Shown here piece after piece: positions 16,670 to 24,860 of a stretch of 49,954 nucleotides of DNA (the first letter of the stretch is position 1; each line of letters starts with the position of its first letter). This stretch comes from ZC4RG35 sp041747855 (lineage in GTDB: Bacteria; Actinomycetota; Acidimicrobiia; Spongiisociales; ZC4RG35). The position numbers were made by a program, and so were the translations under genes. The notes below the pieces were generated by a model. It made no database searches. It worked only from the letters and a program-made list of their open reading frames with translations, and was not told the origin of the DNA. The stretch covers positions 1 through 49,954 of the forward strand of contig JBGTEJ010000014.1 in NCBI GenBank assembly GCA_041747855.1, given 5' to 3'.

Positions 16670-16702
16670 ACCTAAGAGTCGGCGCTTAACGGACCCTTAA
16701 CG
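16670..16702 (-). promoter_or_regulatory. SARP/PhoP-type direct-repeat promoter (site C)
   Basis: On the minus strand: CGTTAAG (16702-16696), GGTC, CGTTAAG (16691-16685), nine bases ending CTC, then TTAGGT (16675-16670). This is the cleanest copy: two identical heptamers 11 bp apart. It faces the three-gene unit that encodes the giant repeat protein, with a leader of about 50 bases. Confidence 0.68.
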
Positions 16703-16798
16703 CGATTGGCTGCGGGCGTCGCGGACCGACGCGCTCCAACTCCAGCTTGCCGAGGCGACACCCTTGAAACCCGTCCGTCTATCCGGCATGCTCGGAGA

Positions 16799-17122
16799 AT
16801 GTCAGCAGTTGAGCCAGCCCGGCACGCCCTGTACTCTCGCCTCGAGGAGGTAATCGGCCGCGAGCACGCCGAAACCCTGATGACACATCTTCCCTTGCAC
16901 AGGGCTGACGAAGTTGCCACCAAAGCGGACATCGCAACCCTACAAATAGACGTCGATGCGAGGTTCGACCGCCTCGAAGACCGGTTCGACCGCCTCGAAG
17001 ACCGGTTCGAGAGGTGGGGGGAGCGCATGGATCGGAACCAGCGCTTCTTCGTCGGAACGGCTCTGGGCACGCTAACTGTCATGACCGCCATCTTCTCGTT
17101 CGTGGTCAGCCTGCTGACCTGA
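16799..17122 (+). CDS. Coiled-coil protein with a C-terminal membrane anchor
   Basis: A 107-residue protein. The N-terminal helix reads LYSRLEEVIGREHAETLMTHL, followed by ADEVATKADIATLQ, a coiled coil with the heptad FDRLEDR twice and a related FERWGER, and one transmembrane helix (residues about 80-105). This is the plan of small actinobacterial proteins with an 'ATK-D' motif, similar to DUF1640/CCDC90 proteins. The two FDRLEDR heptads come from a perfect 21-bp tandem DNA repeat (16964-17005). The start at ATG 16799 is chosen because the upstream extension is unlike the family. Function unknown. Confidence 0.75.
   Translation: MSAVEPARHALYSRLEEVIGREHAETLMTHLPLHRADEVATKADIATLQIDVDARFDRLEDRFDRLEDRFERWGERMDRNQRFFVGTALGTLTVMTAIFSFVVSLLT
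16964..17005 (+). repeat. 21-bp tandem repeat inside the coiled-coil gene
   Basis: The unit TTCGACCGCCTCGAAGACCG plus a final G occurs twice in a row without mismatch, and a third partial copy (TTCGAGAGG) follows. It encodes one heptad, FDRLEDR, so its copy number sets the coiled-coil length. Confidence 0.9.
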
Positions 17123-17140
17123 CCGACGTTCCGGCACCAC

Positions 17141-18475
17141 TCAAGCGGTCGGCATGGCAGCAACCTCACCCAGATATTCCTTGATGGAAGGAACGCCGGT
17201 TAGGACCCGCTCGAAATACTCGTCAACGGCGCTCATCGCCTCAGTCCTTGCATCGTTCACGTCCGTTGTCATCTCATCCGCGGTGTCGCGTCGGCTGACC
17301 GCGTCACGCAGCCGGAGGAGGCGTTGCACCATTTCAGCCTCGGCACGCCCCTCGAACGCCGCCACGGCCGACATGATCAACTGATCGACTTGGGCGACCA
17401 TGCCCTCGGTCTCAAAGGTGTCACCTGCATCAGCCGCCTCTTGAAGGGTTCGGAGCAGAGCCGCCACCTGATAGAGGGCCGTCACCGGCTCGTCGAACAA
17501 CTCTCGGACATAGGCGGCCTCGGCGTAGCGGCCGGTCAGGCGAAAGATGTTGTACATCCGACGTGCAGCCTTTCCAAAGTTGGGACTCACCACGGTGTAC
17601 TTGTAGACCTCCTCAGTGAGTCTCTCCACATACTCGGCCACTGAGTCGGCCCCCATCTCCTTGACCAGTTTGGTGAAGAGGGGAATCGAGTCGACATCGA
17701 GGTAGACCTCCTGGAAGTACGGGTCGAGGAACCCGTCCAGCGGGGTAATCGACCCATCTGGTGCCTCCCAGGTGGCGTCCAGGACATTCGAGGCGTTCGC
17801 GACTCCTCCATGGGTAGGGTCGGCCACGACCCAATCGAGCTTGCACCATCCGGGGTCGGCTGAAGCGTCCGCCCAACTCAGGGTGCCTGGCCCTCCTCCT
17901 TCTGACCTGTAGTCGATCTTCCCCTGCTCAACTTGACCGGGTGTCCACGAGATAGGGGACCCCGCGTTAACCTGCTCCACCCCGACGGCGGCTGAAACTG
18001 GCCAACTCCCGAATTTCACCTCCTGCAGCCGATATCCCGGACCGGTCATGACAGACAGCGCCTTTTCGCGGATGAGGTCTCCGAGGATTTCGCAGGCCGC
18101 TTCGCGTGTTTCGGCCCGGATGTGGATTCGCTCGAAGAAGTCACAGTCCCCGGGAAATCGGTGCACCCGGTTCTGAGCAGCCGAGCCAGATAGTGCGAGG
18201 GCGGTGAGCACATCGGGTGGGCGGTCTTCGAACCCGACAATCGAAGCGATGTGACGGAATCGACCCAGTTCGGCCTCATCGATATCGGCCATGGTGACCT
18301 GGTGTCCGTAAACCCCGGTGTTGACGTCGATCTCAAGGGGTCTGGACGACTCACGCGAGACCGCAGCGATCCACTCTCTGGCCTCGACCTCGTCCAACTC
18401 GACCCCCATGTCGTGGGCAGCCCGCAGAACCATCTCGATGGGGTCCTCTGGAGTGGTTCTGGTTCCGTCGCTCAA
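17141..18475 (-). CDS. Putative nucleotidyltransferase-fold protein, unknown family
   Basis: A protein of about 444 residues that I cannot place in a named family. Residues about 92-120 read ALALSGSAAQNRVHRFPGDC-DFFERI, which fits the nucleotidyltransferase signature G-S ... D-x-D (G97, S98, D110, D112). A later strand, CKLDWVVADP, offers a third acidic residue near D214. The region 150-170 (EVKFGSWPV) would fit the fold's central sheet. The rest is mostly helical. Start: TTG 18475 has GGAGG five bases upstream; TTG 18487 is also in frame but overlaps that site. A direct-repeat promoter (site E) leaves a leader of about 20 bases. The enzymatic role is inference from motif alone. Confidence 0.6.
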   Translation of the reverse strand: MSDGTRTTPEDPIEMVLRAAHDMGVELDEVEAREWIAAVSRESSRPLEIDVNTGVYGHQVTMADIDEAELGRFRHIASIVGFEDRPPDVLTALALSGSAAQNRVHRFPGDCDFFERIHIRAETREAACEILGDLIREKALSVMTGPGYRLQEVKFGSWPVSAAVGVEQVNAGSPISWTPGQVEQGKIDYRSEGGGPGTLSWADASADPGWCKLDWVVADPTHGGVANASNVLDATWEAPDGSITPLDGFLDPYFQEVYLDVDSIPLFTKLVKEMGADSVAEYVERLTEEVYKYTVVSPNFGKAARRMYNIFRLTGRYAEAAYVRELFDEPVTALYQVAALLRTLQEAADAGDTFETEGMVAQVDQLIMSAVAAFEGRAEAEMVQRLLRLRDAVSRRDTADEMTTDVNDARTEAMSAVDEYFERVLTGVPSIKEYLGEVAAMPTA

Positions 18476-18500
18476 GTCATCCTCCAATCGATTCCTGCCA

Positions 18501-18533
18501 CCTTATGACCGATGTCTTAACGCATACCAAAGG
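18501..18533 (-). promoter_or_regulatory. SARP/PhoP-type direct-repeat promoter (site E)
   Basis: On the minus strand: CCTTTGG (18533-18527), TATG, CGTTAAG (18522-18516), nine bases, then ATAAGG (18506-18501). The upstream heptamer is degenerate in the same way as in site D (CGTTTGG). It precedes the nucleotidyltransferase-like gene, and the predicted start of transcription fits the TTG start at 18475. Confidence 0.45.
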
Positions 18534-18594
18534 AGACCTGGCAATCCCATGGGCCCTGTTTGGTTTCTGATGATCCTGGTTCCGGCCCGAGGCC

Positions 18595-19029
18595 CTAAGT
18601 GTCGAGGGGCTCGACAGGCTCGAGGAACACAACCGGAATCTGTCTGTCGGTCCGCTTCTCGTACGTAGAGTAACCGTCGTACGCCTCGACGATCCGGGGC
18701 CACCACTTCTCGCGTTCCTCGTCTCCGGCTGTGGTGGCTTTGGCGACGAACCGGTGGCTCGGAGTCTGAACCGTCACCATGGCGTCAGCAACCAGGTTCA
18801 GGTACCAGGAAGGGTGTTGGGGGCGGCCACCATAAGAGGCGATCACCACCAGTCGCCGATCGTAGCGAAGGTACAAGAGTGGCACGGTATGGGCCTTCCC
18901 GGTCTGTCTCCCGGTGGTGGTGAGCAGGAGCATGTCGTTGTCGACAAGTCGACGACCGACGATGCCACCGGTCATCTTGAAGACGAACCTGTGAAGCTTT
19001 GAGAGGCGGCGGACTCGGCGCTCTTTCAT
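18595..19029 (-). CDS. F420-type deazaflavin-dependent nitroreductase (Ddn family)
   Basis: A 144-residue protein of the Ddn/nitroreductase family, which uses the deazaflavin F420H2 in actinobacteria. Landmarks: an amphipathic N-terminal helix, LLLTTTGRQTGKAHTVPLLYL, the loop VIASYGGRPQHPSWYLNL, and VTVQTPSHRFVAKATTAGDEE. The length is normal for the family. Substrates of family members range from quinones to xenobiotics, so the physiological substrate is open. The ATG at 19029 has no good Shine-Dalgarno sequence. It is divergent from the metzincin-like gene, with 68 bases between the starts. Confidence 0.92.
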   Translation of the reverse strand: MKERRVRRLSKLHRFVFKMTGGIVGRRLVDNDMLLLTTTGRQTGKAHTVPLLYLRYDRRLVVIASYGGRPQHPSWYLNLVADAMVTVQTPSHRFVAKATTAGDEEREKWWPRIVEAYDGYSTYEKRTDRQIPVVFLEPVEPLDT

Positions 19030-19097
19030 CGAAGGTGATGTCTAGCACGCGCCCTGCCATAGACGGCTCTGGTCTACTGCGGTAGGCTGCCCTGACG

Positions 19098-22000
19098 ATG
19101 CGCCGAGTGGCAACATTCGGGATGGCGCTGTTGGTCGCAGTCGCTCTCGTCCCCATCCAATCTGCCCCAGCCCAGCAACAGCCGACCGTACTGCTGACAC
19201 CGAACTCGGGGCCACCGGGGACGACAGTCTCCCTCGACGGCAGCGGATTCACAGGGAGCAGCCCTGTCGTCGTCTTCTTCAACCAGGTCGGAGGTCAGGT
19301 CCTCGAGGATGGCAACACCGACAACCTCGGGACGTTCAAGGTGCAATTCCCGATCCCCAGCTCAGCTCCAGGCAGCTACCCGGTAATCGTCTGCATCAGC
19401 TACAACCCGTCGGCGCCGATGCCGTGTCGTGAGCAGGCGAGCGCCAACCTCCGAATTCTCGCCACGGCGACCACTACCGCCCCTCCACAGCCCACTACGA
19501 CACTTCCCCTGGGTACCGGGACCACCTCCCCCGAATCCACGACAACGTCGAGTCTTCACCTCCAAAGTGTCACAACCAGCACTCTTCCCGATCCGCCTGC
19601 ACCCAGCGGACCTGTTGGTGTTGCCTTCACTACCACCTCGACATCCCTGCCTACGCCCGGTGGGTTCCAGGGCCAGTCGACACCCCATCCCGATCTCGAG
19701 GTAACTGCGGTCGAAGTGACCCAAGGGATCCAGGACCTTCAGAACCGCATGCCTCTCGTCGCCAACCGGCCGACATTGGTCAGGGTGTACGTTGCTGTAG
19801 ATCGCTCGGAAGGCATCGGACTAGGAGGCCTGGTCGGCACCACCCCGGATGAACCTTCTGGCGTTGCCGAACTGTCCCCGGTCGAGGGATTGCTCCATCT
19901 GCAGCGGGACGGCCAGTCGATCATCGTCTATCCGGACAACGGCCCGATAACTGCCCACAACGACGGTGGGGACCGCACCGAACTCTGGGACACACTCAAC
20001 TTCACCCTTCCGCCCGATTGGACCATAGGCGAGGTCAACATGACAGCCTTCGTGTGGTCGGATCACCCACACCTGGCTCTCTACGCCGACCCTGAACCGG
20101 GCAACAACTTCGCCCAGGGCACCGTGGTGTTCCACCAGTCGCAGAACCCGCTGGTGATCGTGCTCCGACTGAATCCGGTGAGTACCCATGCCCTTTCCGA
20201 CTCGGGCTTCACGACTGCGGTCTCAACGGCCACCAAGTCGTATCAGCGATACCACCCTTTGGACACTCCCAACTTCGCGGTCATCCCTCAACCGCTCGGG
20301 CCGGGACCGTCGACCAACGAAGATGATCCAACCGACGAGTGGGACATGGAGGAGAGCGTGGGTCAGCCTCTCCGCCGGATGAAGTGGCTTTTCCTGGAGT
20401 GGGGTCTGGGCGAGGAAGTCAGGATGCATGGGCTGATCCGGTCGTCGACACCGACCGGGAAGTGGTCTGGCTTCGCAAGCGGCAAGGTGGCGTGGTCGAA
20501 GCCAACCGAGCTCACTCCCGGGCACGAGGCGGGGCACCAGTACGGTCTGAAACATGTTCCGTGCAAAGACGAGGACGACGACGGCCAGCCGGATGAACTG
20601 GAGGGTGGGGCAATCGACCAGACCCACCCGTCCGGTCTCCCCAGCTGTTCGATTGCCCCGGAAAGTGAGACCGGGTATTACGGCACAGATCTCTGGCTAC
20701 TGGTCCCCCCGGAGATCTACTCAAACGACCCAGCGCACCCAAGCGTCGTCTATCCCTTCATGGGTTACCTGGCGCCCAGGTTCGTCGACGCATACCACTA
20801 CTGCGTACTGATGGGGACATATGGAATCCCGTGCAACCCGGCGGCGATAGGTCTGCCGCCTAAGGCGAAACCGGGTCCACCCGTGAACTGCGGGCCATCG
20901 CAGGGCAACGGGATCACCCTCGATCTTTGCCTTGTCATCGAAACAGACGACGACGATCTCTTCGGGCCGATCGGACCCCCGGGCTCAGTGCTCCTCGTGG
21001 TGCCCGAAACCGAGTTCGAGAAGTGGGTCATGGTCGAGGTCGACGCCGGCACGTCCCAGTTCGGCCATGCTCAGCTCGTTGATGACACACCGACCCTGCG
21101 CCACGAGTTGACTCACACCGTCCAGCAGGCGAAGACGGGAGAACTTGGAAATCAGGTGATGCTCCGGGTGACCGATGTGGGCGGACACGTTCTGGCGATG
21201 GTCCCTGCCACAGGGACTGGGCACGGCTCCGACGCCGATGAAGTCCCAGCGCCCTATGTGGGGGTCGAGGTTGTGCCCTGGCCCGCGAACGCAGCTGCCC
21301 TGGATCTCCTGGTCGATGGCGTTGTGGTCGACACTCTCTCCCCTTCGGCGTCGCCAACGGTGACGATCGGCCCCATCGAAGTCAATGATCGGGTGGTCGA
21401 TCTGTCCTGGGCCGGTGAGGACCCCGACGGGGATGCTCTCGCCTATTCCCTCTATTGGAGTACTGACGGGGGAGTTAGTTGGCGGGTGGTCGAGTTTGGC
21501 ATCACCGGGACCGAATGGTCGCTGGCTGCAGATGCCCTCCAACTGCCCGGCGGGGAGGTGCACCTCAAGGTGACGGCATCTGACGGATTCGCCACAGGGT
21601 CAGCCGTCTCCGGTCCGGTATCGGTCTCTTCTGGCGGGCCGACCGGGAGTATCGCCGGCCCGGACACGATCCCGCAGTACCTCCATTCCACGCTCACCGT
21701 CCATGTCTACGATCCTGAGGACGGTCCGATCGAAACCGGCGTTTGGAGGTCCGACCTCGACGGGGACCTTGGTCAGAGTCGGACCATCTCGACCCGCGAT
21801 CTCTCACTGGGTGCCCACGTGATCAGTGCCACAGTCAGCGACTCCGATGGAACGCAGGCCACCTTCGTGCACCATCTCCTGGTCGAAGAGTCCGACATCC
21901 CCGCGCCCAAGCAGCCGGGGTCGGCACCGGAGGCCGAGATCATCGTCGCAATCGGACCAGGGAATCTCGACCAGTACCAGTTCCCGGCTCCAGCTGGTGT

Positions 22001-22133
22001 GTCGGTGACGACCCAACCGGCAGAGGTAATCGACACCGGAACGCCGACATTCGTTCTCTGGCTGGCGCTCGGAGGTCTTGTCGTCCTCGCGGTCGGATTG
22101 TTGTGGCGTCGGGCACGCGATAGCAGGGAGTAG
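19098..22133 (+). CDS. Membrane-anchored metzincin-like metalloprotease
   Basis: A 1011-residue exported protein. Sec signal peptide (about 1-27), IPT/TIG-like N-terminal domain with PNSGPPGTTVSLDGSGF (28-120), a long Thr/Ser/Pro linker (125-200), then a domain opening LEVTAVEVTQGIQDL. The motif HEAGHQYGLKH at about 476 fits the zinc-binding HExxHxxGxxH of metzincins, and a Met lies in YPFMGYLAP (about 553-561) as a possible Met-turn. Behind it come acidic stretches and Ig-like domains (about 750-930, with a WAGEDPDGD motif). One transmembrane helix at 980-1003 is followed by Arg-rich residues, so the protein should face outward. Known metzincins cleave proteins; the substrate here is unknown. 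Confidence 0.83.
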   Translation: MRRVATFGMALLVAVALVPIQSAPAQQQPTVLLTPNSGPPGTTVSLDGSGFTGSSPVVVFFNQVGGQVLEDGNTDNLGTFKVQFPIPSSAPGSYPVIVCISYNPSAPMPCREQASANLRILATATTTAPPQPTTTLPLGTGTTSPESTTTSSLHLQSVTTSTLPDPPAPSGPVGVAFTTTSTSLPTPGGFQGQSTPHPDLEVTAVEVTQGIQDLQNRMPLVANRPTLVRVYVAVDRSEGIGLGGLVGTTPDEPSGVAELSPVEGLLHLQRDGQSIIVYPDNGPITAHNDGGDRTELWDTLNFTLPPDWTIGEVNMTAFVWSDHPHLALYADPEPGNNFAQGTVVFHQSQNPLVIVLRLNPVSTHALSDSGFTTAVSTATKSYQRYHPLDTPNFAVIPQPLGPGPSTNEDDPTDEWDMEESVGQPLRRMKWLFLEWGLGEEVRMHGLIRSSTPTGKWSGFASGKVAWSKPTELTPGHEAGHQYGLKHVPCKDEDDDGQPDELEGGAIDQTHPSGLPSCSIAPESETGYYGTDLWLLVPPEIYSNDPAHPSVVYPFMGYLAPRFVDAYHYCVLMGTYGIPCNPAAIGLPPKAKPGPPVNCGPSQGNGITLDLCLVIETDDDDLFGPIGPPGSVLLVVPETEFEKWVMVEVDAGTSQFGHAQLVDDTPTLRHELTHTVQQAKTGELGNQVMLRVTDVGGHVLAMVPATGTGHGSDADEVPAPYVGVEVVPWPANAAALDLLVDGVVVDTLSPSASPTVTIGPIEVNDRVVDLSWAGEDPDGDALAYSLYWSTDGGVSWRVVEFGITGTEWSLAADALQLPGGEVHLKVTASDGFATGSAVSGPVSVSSGGPTGSIAGPDTIPQYLHSTLTVHVYDPEDGPIETGVWRSDLDGDLGQSRTISTRDLSLGAHVISATVSDSDGTQATFVHHLLVEESDIPAPKQPGSAPEAEIIVAIGPGNLDQYQFPAPAGVSVTTQPAEVIDTGTPTFVLWLALGGLVVLAVGLLWRRARDSRE

Positions 22134-22220
22134 ACCCGTAAAGCGTCGAGGGGCGTGGCCGGTCGCCGTGTGTCGTCTAGTTGAGGGCTGTGCGGGGTGC
22201 GCACCTGATCGCTTCGCCGA

Positions 22221-22251
22221 TTTCAACTCCGCCCTTACGTTAGTGTAGAGT
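22221..22251 (+). promoter_or_regulatory. Possible MerR-type promoter with 19-bp spacer
   Basis: TTTCAA (22221-22226) and TAGAGT (22246-22251) are separated by 19 bp, the overlong spacer typical of promoters that MerR proteins activate by twisting the DNA. A short dyad (TAC, six bases, GTA) lies in the spacer. It is upstream of merR-prfC. Matches to consensus are modest. Confidence 0.28.
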
Positions 22252-22318
22252 GTGAGGGTCGTCGGCTACCGCACCCGATACGGTCGACGGCTTTTCTCTC
22301 CCACCAAGGACCTGAGCG

Positions 22319-22711
22319 ATGCTCGACAACCACTTTCAGATAGGCGAAGTTGCCGATCGAGCCGGCCTGTCTCTCCGCACCATCCGATACTACGAAGAGA
22401 TCGGCTTGGTTACTCCCTCCGGACGGACCGAAGGCGGGTTCCGGCTTTACACGGACGCCGACGTGGAACGACTCCAACTGATCAAGACATTGAAGCCGCT
22501 TGGCCTGTCGCTGGAGACCATGGGGGAGATCATCGAATGTGTCGACCAGGTCAGTGACGACGATCCGACTGATCTCGCTGCGGCTAGGCGACGTTTGGAA
22601 GACGTAGTGGGCCAGGGGCTGGAGAGATGTGATCAGCTCGAGGGCCGTTTGAACGACGCACGTGATGCGCTTCGGAATCTATCCGTGGATTCGGTCCGGG
22701 TTATCAAATGA
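22319..22711 (+). CDS. MerR family transcription regulator
   Basis: A 130-residue regulator. The N-terminal winged helix is typical: FQIGEVADRAGLSLRTIRYY, then EEIGLVTPSGRTEGGFRLY and the second helical motif DVERLQLIKTLKPLGLSLE. A dimerising coiled coil follows (about 80-125). No effector-binding Cys cluster is visible, so it is unlikely to be a metal sensor of the MerR/CueR type. AAGGA lies eight bases before the ATG. Its stop overlaps the ATG of prfC (ATGA), so the two proteins are translationally coupled; autoregulation through the 22221-22251 region is likely but not shown. Confidence 0.93.
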   Translation: MLDNHFQIGEVADRAGLSLRTIRYYEEIGLVTPSGRTEGGFRLYTDADVERLQLIKTLKPLGLSLETMGEIIECVDQVSDDDPTDLAAARRRLEDVVGQGLERCDQLEGRLNDARDALRNLSVDSVRVIK

Positions 22712-24279
22712 GTGAGTCAATCATTGCCGAGGTTGATCGTCGTCGGACGTTCGCCATCATCTCCCACCCTGACGCCGGAAAGACCACCCTCACCGAAAAG
22801 CTGTTGCTCTATTCGGGAGCGATCGCTGAGGCGGGAGCGGTGCGAGCACGCGCCGGCCGTCAACGGGACGTGACTTCCGATTGGATGGAACTCGAACGCC
22901 AGCGAGGCATCTCGATCACATCGACCGTCCTCCAGTTCCCGCACAAAGGTCTGATGTTCAACCTCTTGGACACACCGGGTCACCGCGACTTCTCTGAGGA
23001 CACTTACCGTGTGCTCTCAGCGGTCGACGCCGCTGTCATCGTCCTGGATGCTGCCCGCGGCATCGAATCCCAGACCCTGAAGCTGTTCCAGGTAGCCCAG
23101 GCCCGTGGGCTGCCATTGATCACCTTCGTGAACAAGATGGACCGACCTGGTTTGGGCCCACTGGCCCTGATCGACGACATCGAAACGCAACTTGGGATCA
23201 AGGCGACTCCCATCACATGGCCGGTAGGCAATGGGTCTGACTTCGAAGGGATTGCCGATCGACGCGATAACTCATTTTGGAAGTTCGAACGGACTGCGAG
23301 GGGTGGAAGTATCGGGGCCGAACATCATGCATCGTTCGAATCGGTGGAAGATGATCCAGCCAAGAACCAGGCAACCCAGGAGCTGGGATTGCTAGATGCC
23401 ATAGGGGCCGACCATGATCAGAAGCAATTTCTAGCCGGAGAATCGACTCCCGTTTTCTTCGGGTCGGCGCTTTGGAACTTCGGGGTTCGGCTTCTCCTCG
23501 ACTCCGTGACTGACCTGGCTCCGGCTCCACAGCCGAGGTTTGCCGTCGGCGGTGAACCGAGGCCGATAGATGGGGAGCTATCCGGTTTCGTGTTCAAGAT
23601 CCAGGCCAACCTTGACGCCCGGCACCGGGACCGAATTGCGTTCATGCGAATCTGTTCGGGCCGGTTCGAGCGGGGCATGGTCCTGGTCAACCATCGCAAC
23701 GGACGCGCTTTCTCGACCAAGTACGCCCATCAGATGTTCAGCCGGGAGCGCGAGACGGTCAATGTGGCTTACCCGGGTGATGTGGTCGGGTTGGTCAACG
23801 CAACGGATCTTCAGATCGGGGACAGCCTGAGCGTCGATGGGAGGGTCCAGTTCCCTCCGATACCGACATTCGCCCCGGAACACTTCAGGATTGCCCGCAG
23901 CCTGGACACCTCCCGATACAAGCAGTTCCGAAAGGGGATAACCCAACTCGACGAAGAAGGCGTGATCCAGACGCTCAACACTGTCCAGGGTGGGGAGCGG
24001 GAGCCGATCCTCGCCGCCGTGGGCGAGCTTCAGTTCGAGGTGGCCATGTACCGGCTGATAAACGAGTTCGGTGCTCAACCTCAGTTCGATCCGGCTCCGT
24101 ACGCGGTGGCGAGGAGAACCGACGCGGCGGGAAGAACTGCTCTCACGGGGCGGCGAGGTGTGGAGATCGCCACCCGTCCCGATGGAACGATTCTTGCCCT
24201 GTTCACCAGCCAGAGTTGGCTGGACGGGACCCGTCGTGACCATCCCGACCTAACCCTCGACTCAATCGTGGGCGTATGA
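22708..24279 (+). CDS. prfC: Peptide chain release factor 3
   Basis: A 523-residue translational GTPase of the RF3 family, which recycles RF1/RF2 from ribosomes after peptide release. G-domain motifs: SHPDAGKTTLTEK (G1, about 18-30), the switch I region with RQRGISITSTVLQF, DTPGHRDF (G3) and NKMDRPG (G4). The RF3-specific segments AGAVRARAGRQRDVTSDWM, GELSGFVFKIQANLDARHRDRIAF and VGELQFEVAMYRL are present, and the length is normal. It distinguishes itself from EF-G by these and by lacking domain IV. Coupled by four-base overlaps to merR before it and to the SRPBCC gene after it. RF3 is patchily distributed in bacteria. Confidence 0.95.
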   Translation: MSESIIAEVDRRRTFAIISHPDAGKTTLTEKLLLYSGAIAEAGAVRARAGRQRDVTSDWMELERQRGISITSTVLQFPHKGLMFNLLDTPGHRDFSEDTYRVLSAVDAAVIVLDAARGIESQTLKLFQVAQARGLPLITFVNKMDRPGLGPLALIDDIETQLGIKATPITWPVGNGSDFEGIADRRDNSFWKFERTARGGSIGAEHHASFESVEDDPAKNQATQELGLLDAIGADHDQKQFLAGESTPVFFGSALWNFGVRLLLDSVTDLAPAPQPRFAVGGEPRPIDGELSGFVFKIQANLDARHRDRIAFMRICSGRFERGMVLVNHRNGRAFSTKYAHQMFSRERETVNVAYPGDVVGLVNATDLQIGDSLSVDGRVQFPPIPTFAPEHFRIARSLDTSRYKQFRKGITQLDEEGVIQTLNTVQGGEREPILAAVGELQFEVAMYRLINEFGAQPQFDPAPYAVARRTDAAGRTALTGRRGVEIATRPDGTILALFTSQSWLDGTRRDHPDLTLDSIVGV

Positions 24280-24860
24280 GCCAGGCCACTCACCACCTGC
24301 TCCATACGTCCGCTCAGCTATTCAGACAGGAAACGAAACGAATGATGAAAACTACAAACACAAACAAACACATCAGCTCGCGACCCAGAGCCACTCGAAC
24401 TCCGATCAGGGTTCATCTGGCGATTGGCATACCCTCACCACAGGACGTCGTGTTCGCCTACCTCGCCGACCTGGAGAACAACTCCGAATGGAACTGGTCG
24501 GTGGCAGCCACCACCCCAATCGGGGGTCCGGGGGGCGAAGGTAGACACTTCGCGCAACGGCGTGTCTCACCTCGCTCCGCCAACGACCTGCTCGAGATAA
24601 CAGCTCTCGACCCACCCCGACTCGTGGAGATCCTTGGCGATCTTGACGATGCTGAAGTGCGTTACCGCTACGAACTGACCGCCCTCACATCCGATCGAAC
24701 CCGCCTCCTCACCACCGTCGAACTGACACCGAAGGCGCCAATGCCGGGTGCTCGTCTTTACGCCGGCCGTCTCAACGATGCGATCTCGACGAACCTGGAA
24801 AGCTTGAAGGCAGTTTTCGTGGACAGGCAGTTGTCGGTCGCGGTGCCAGCCCCCAGGTGA
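24276..24860 (+). CDS. SRPBCC (START/Bet v1-like) family protein
   Basis: A protein of up to 194 residues with a polar N-terminal extension of about 45 residues and then an SRPBCC-type ligand-binding domain: LAIGIPSPQDVVFAYLADLE, NNSEWNWSVAATTPIGGPGG, LLEITALDPPRLVEI, YRYELTALTSDRTRLLTTVE, and a long C-terminal helix. Members bind hydrophobic ligands or act as cyclases; no substrate can be inferred here. ATG 24276 overlaps the prfC stop (ATGA); an internal ATG at 24342 with AGGAAA upstream would shorten the extension and is nearly as likely. Confidence 0.8.
   Translation: MSQATHHLLHTSAQLFRQETKRMMKTTNTNKHISSRPRATRTPIRVHLAIGIPSPQDVVFAYLADLENNSEWNWSVAATTPIGGPGGEGRHFAQRRVSPRSANDLLEITALDPPRLVEILGDLDDAEVRYRYELTALTSDRTRLLTTVELTPKAPMPGARLYAGRLNDAISTNLESLKAVFVDRQLSVAVPAPR

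Noticed and set aside
12143..16702. The direct repeats as ordinary -35 boxes
   Set aside because: TTAACG is unlike TTGACA, and the repeat at one helical turn in all five sites is not needed for a -35 box; a binding site is the better explanation.
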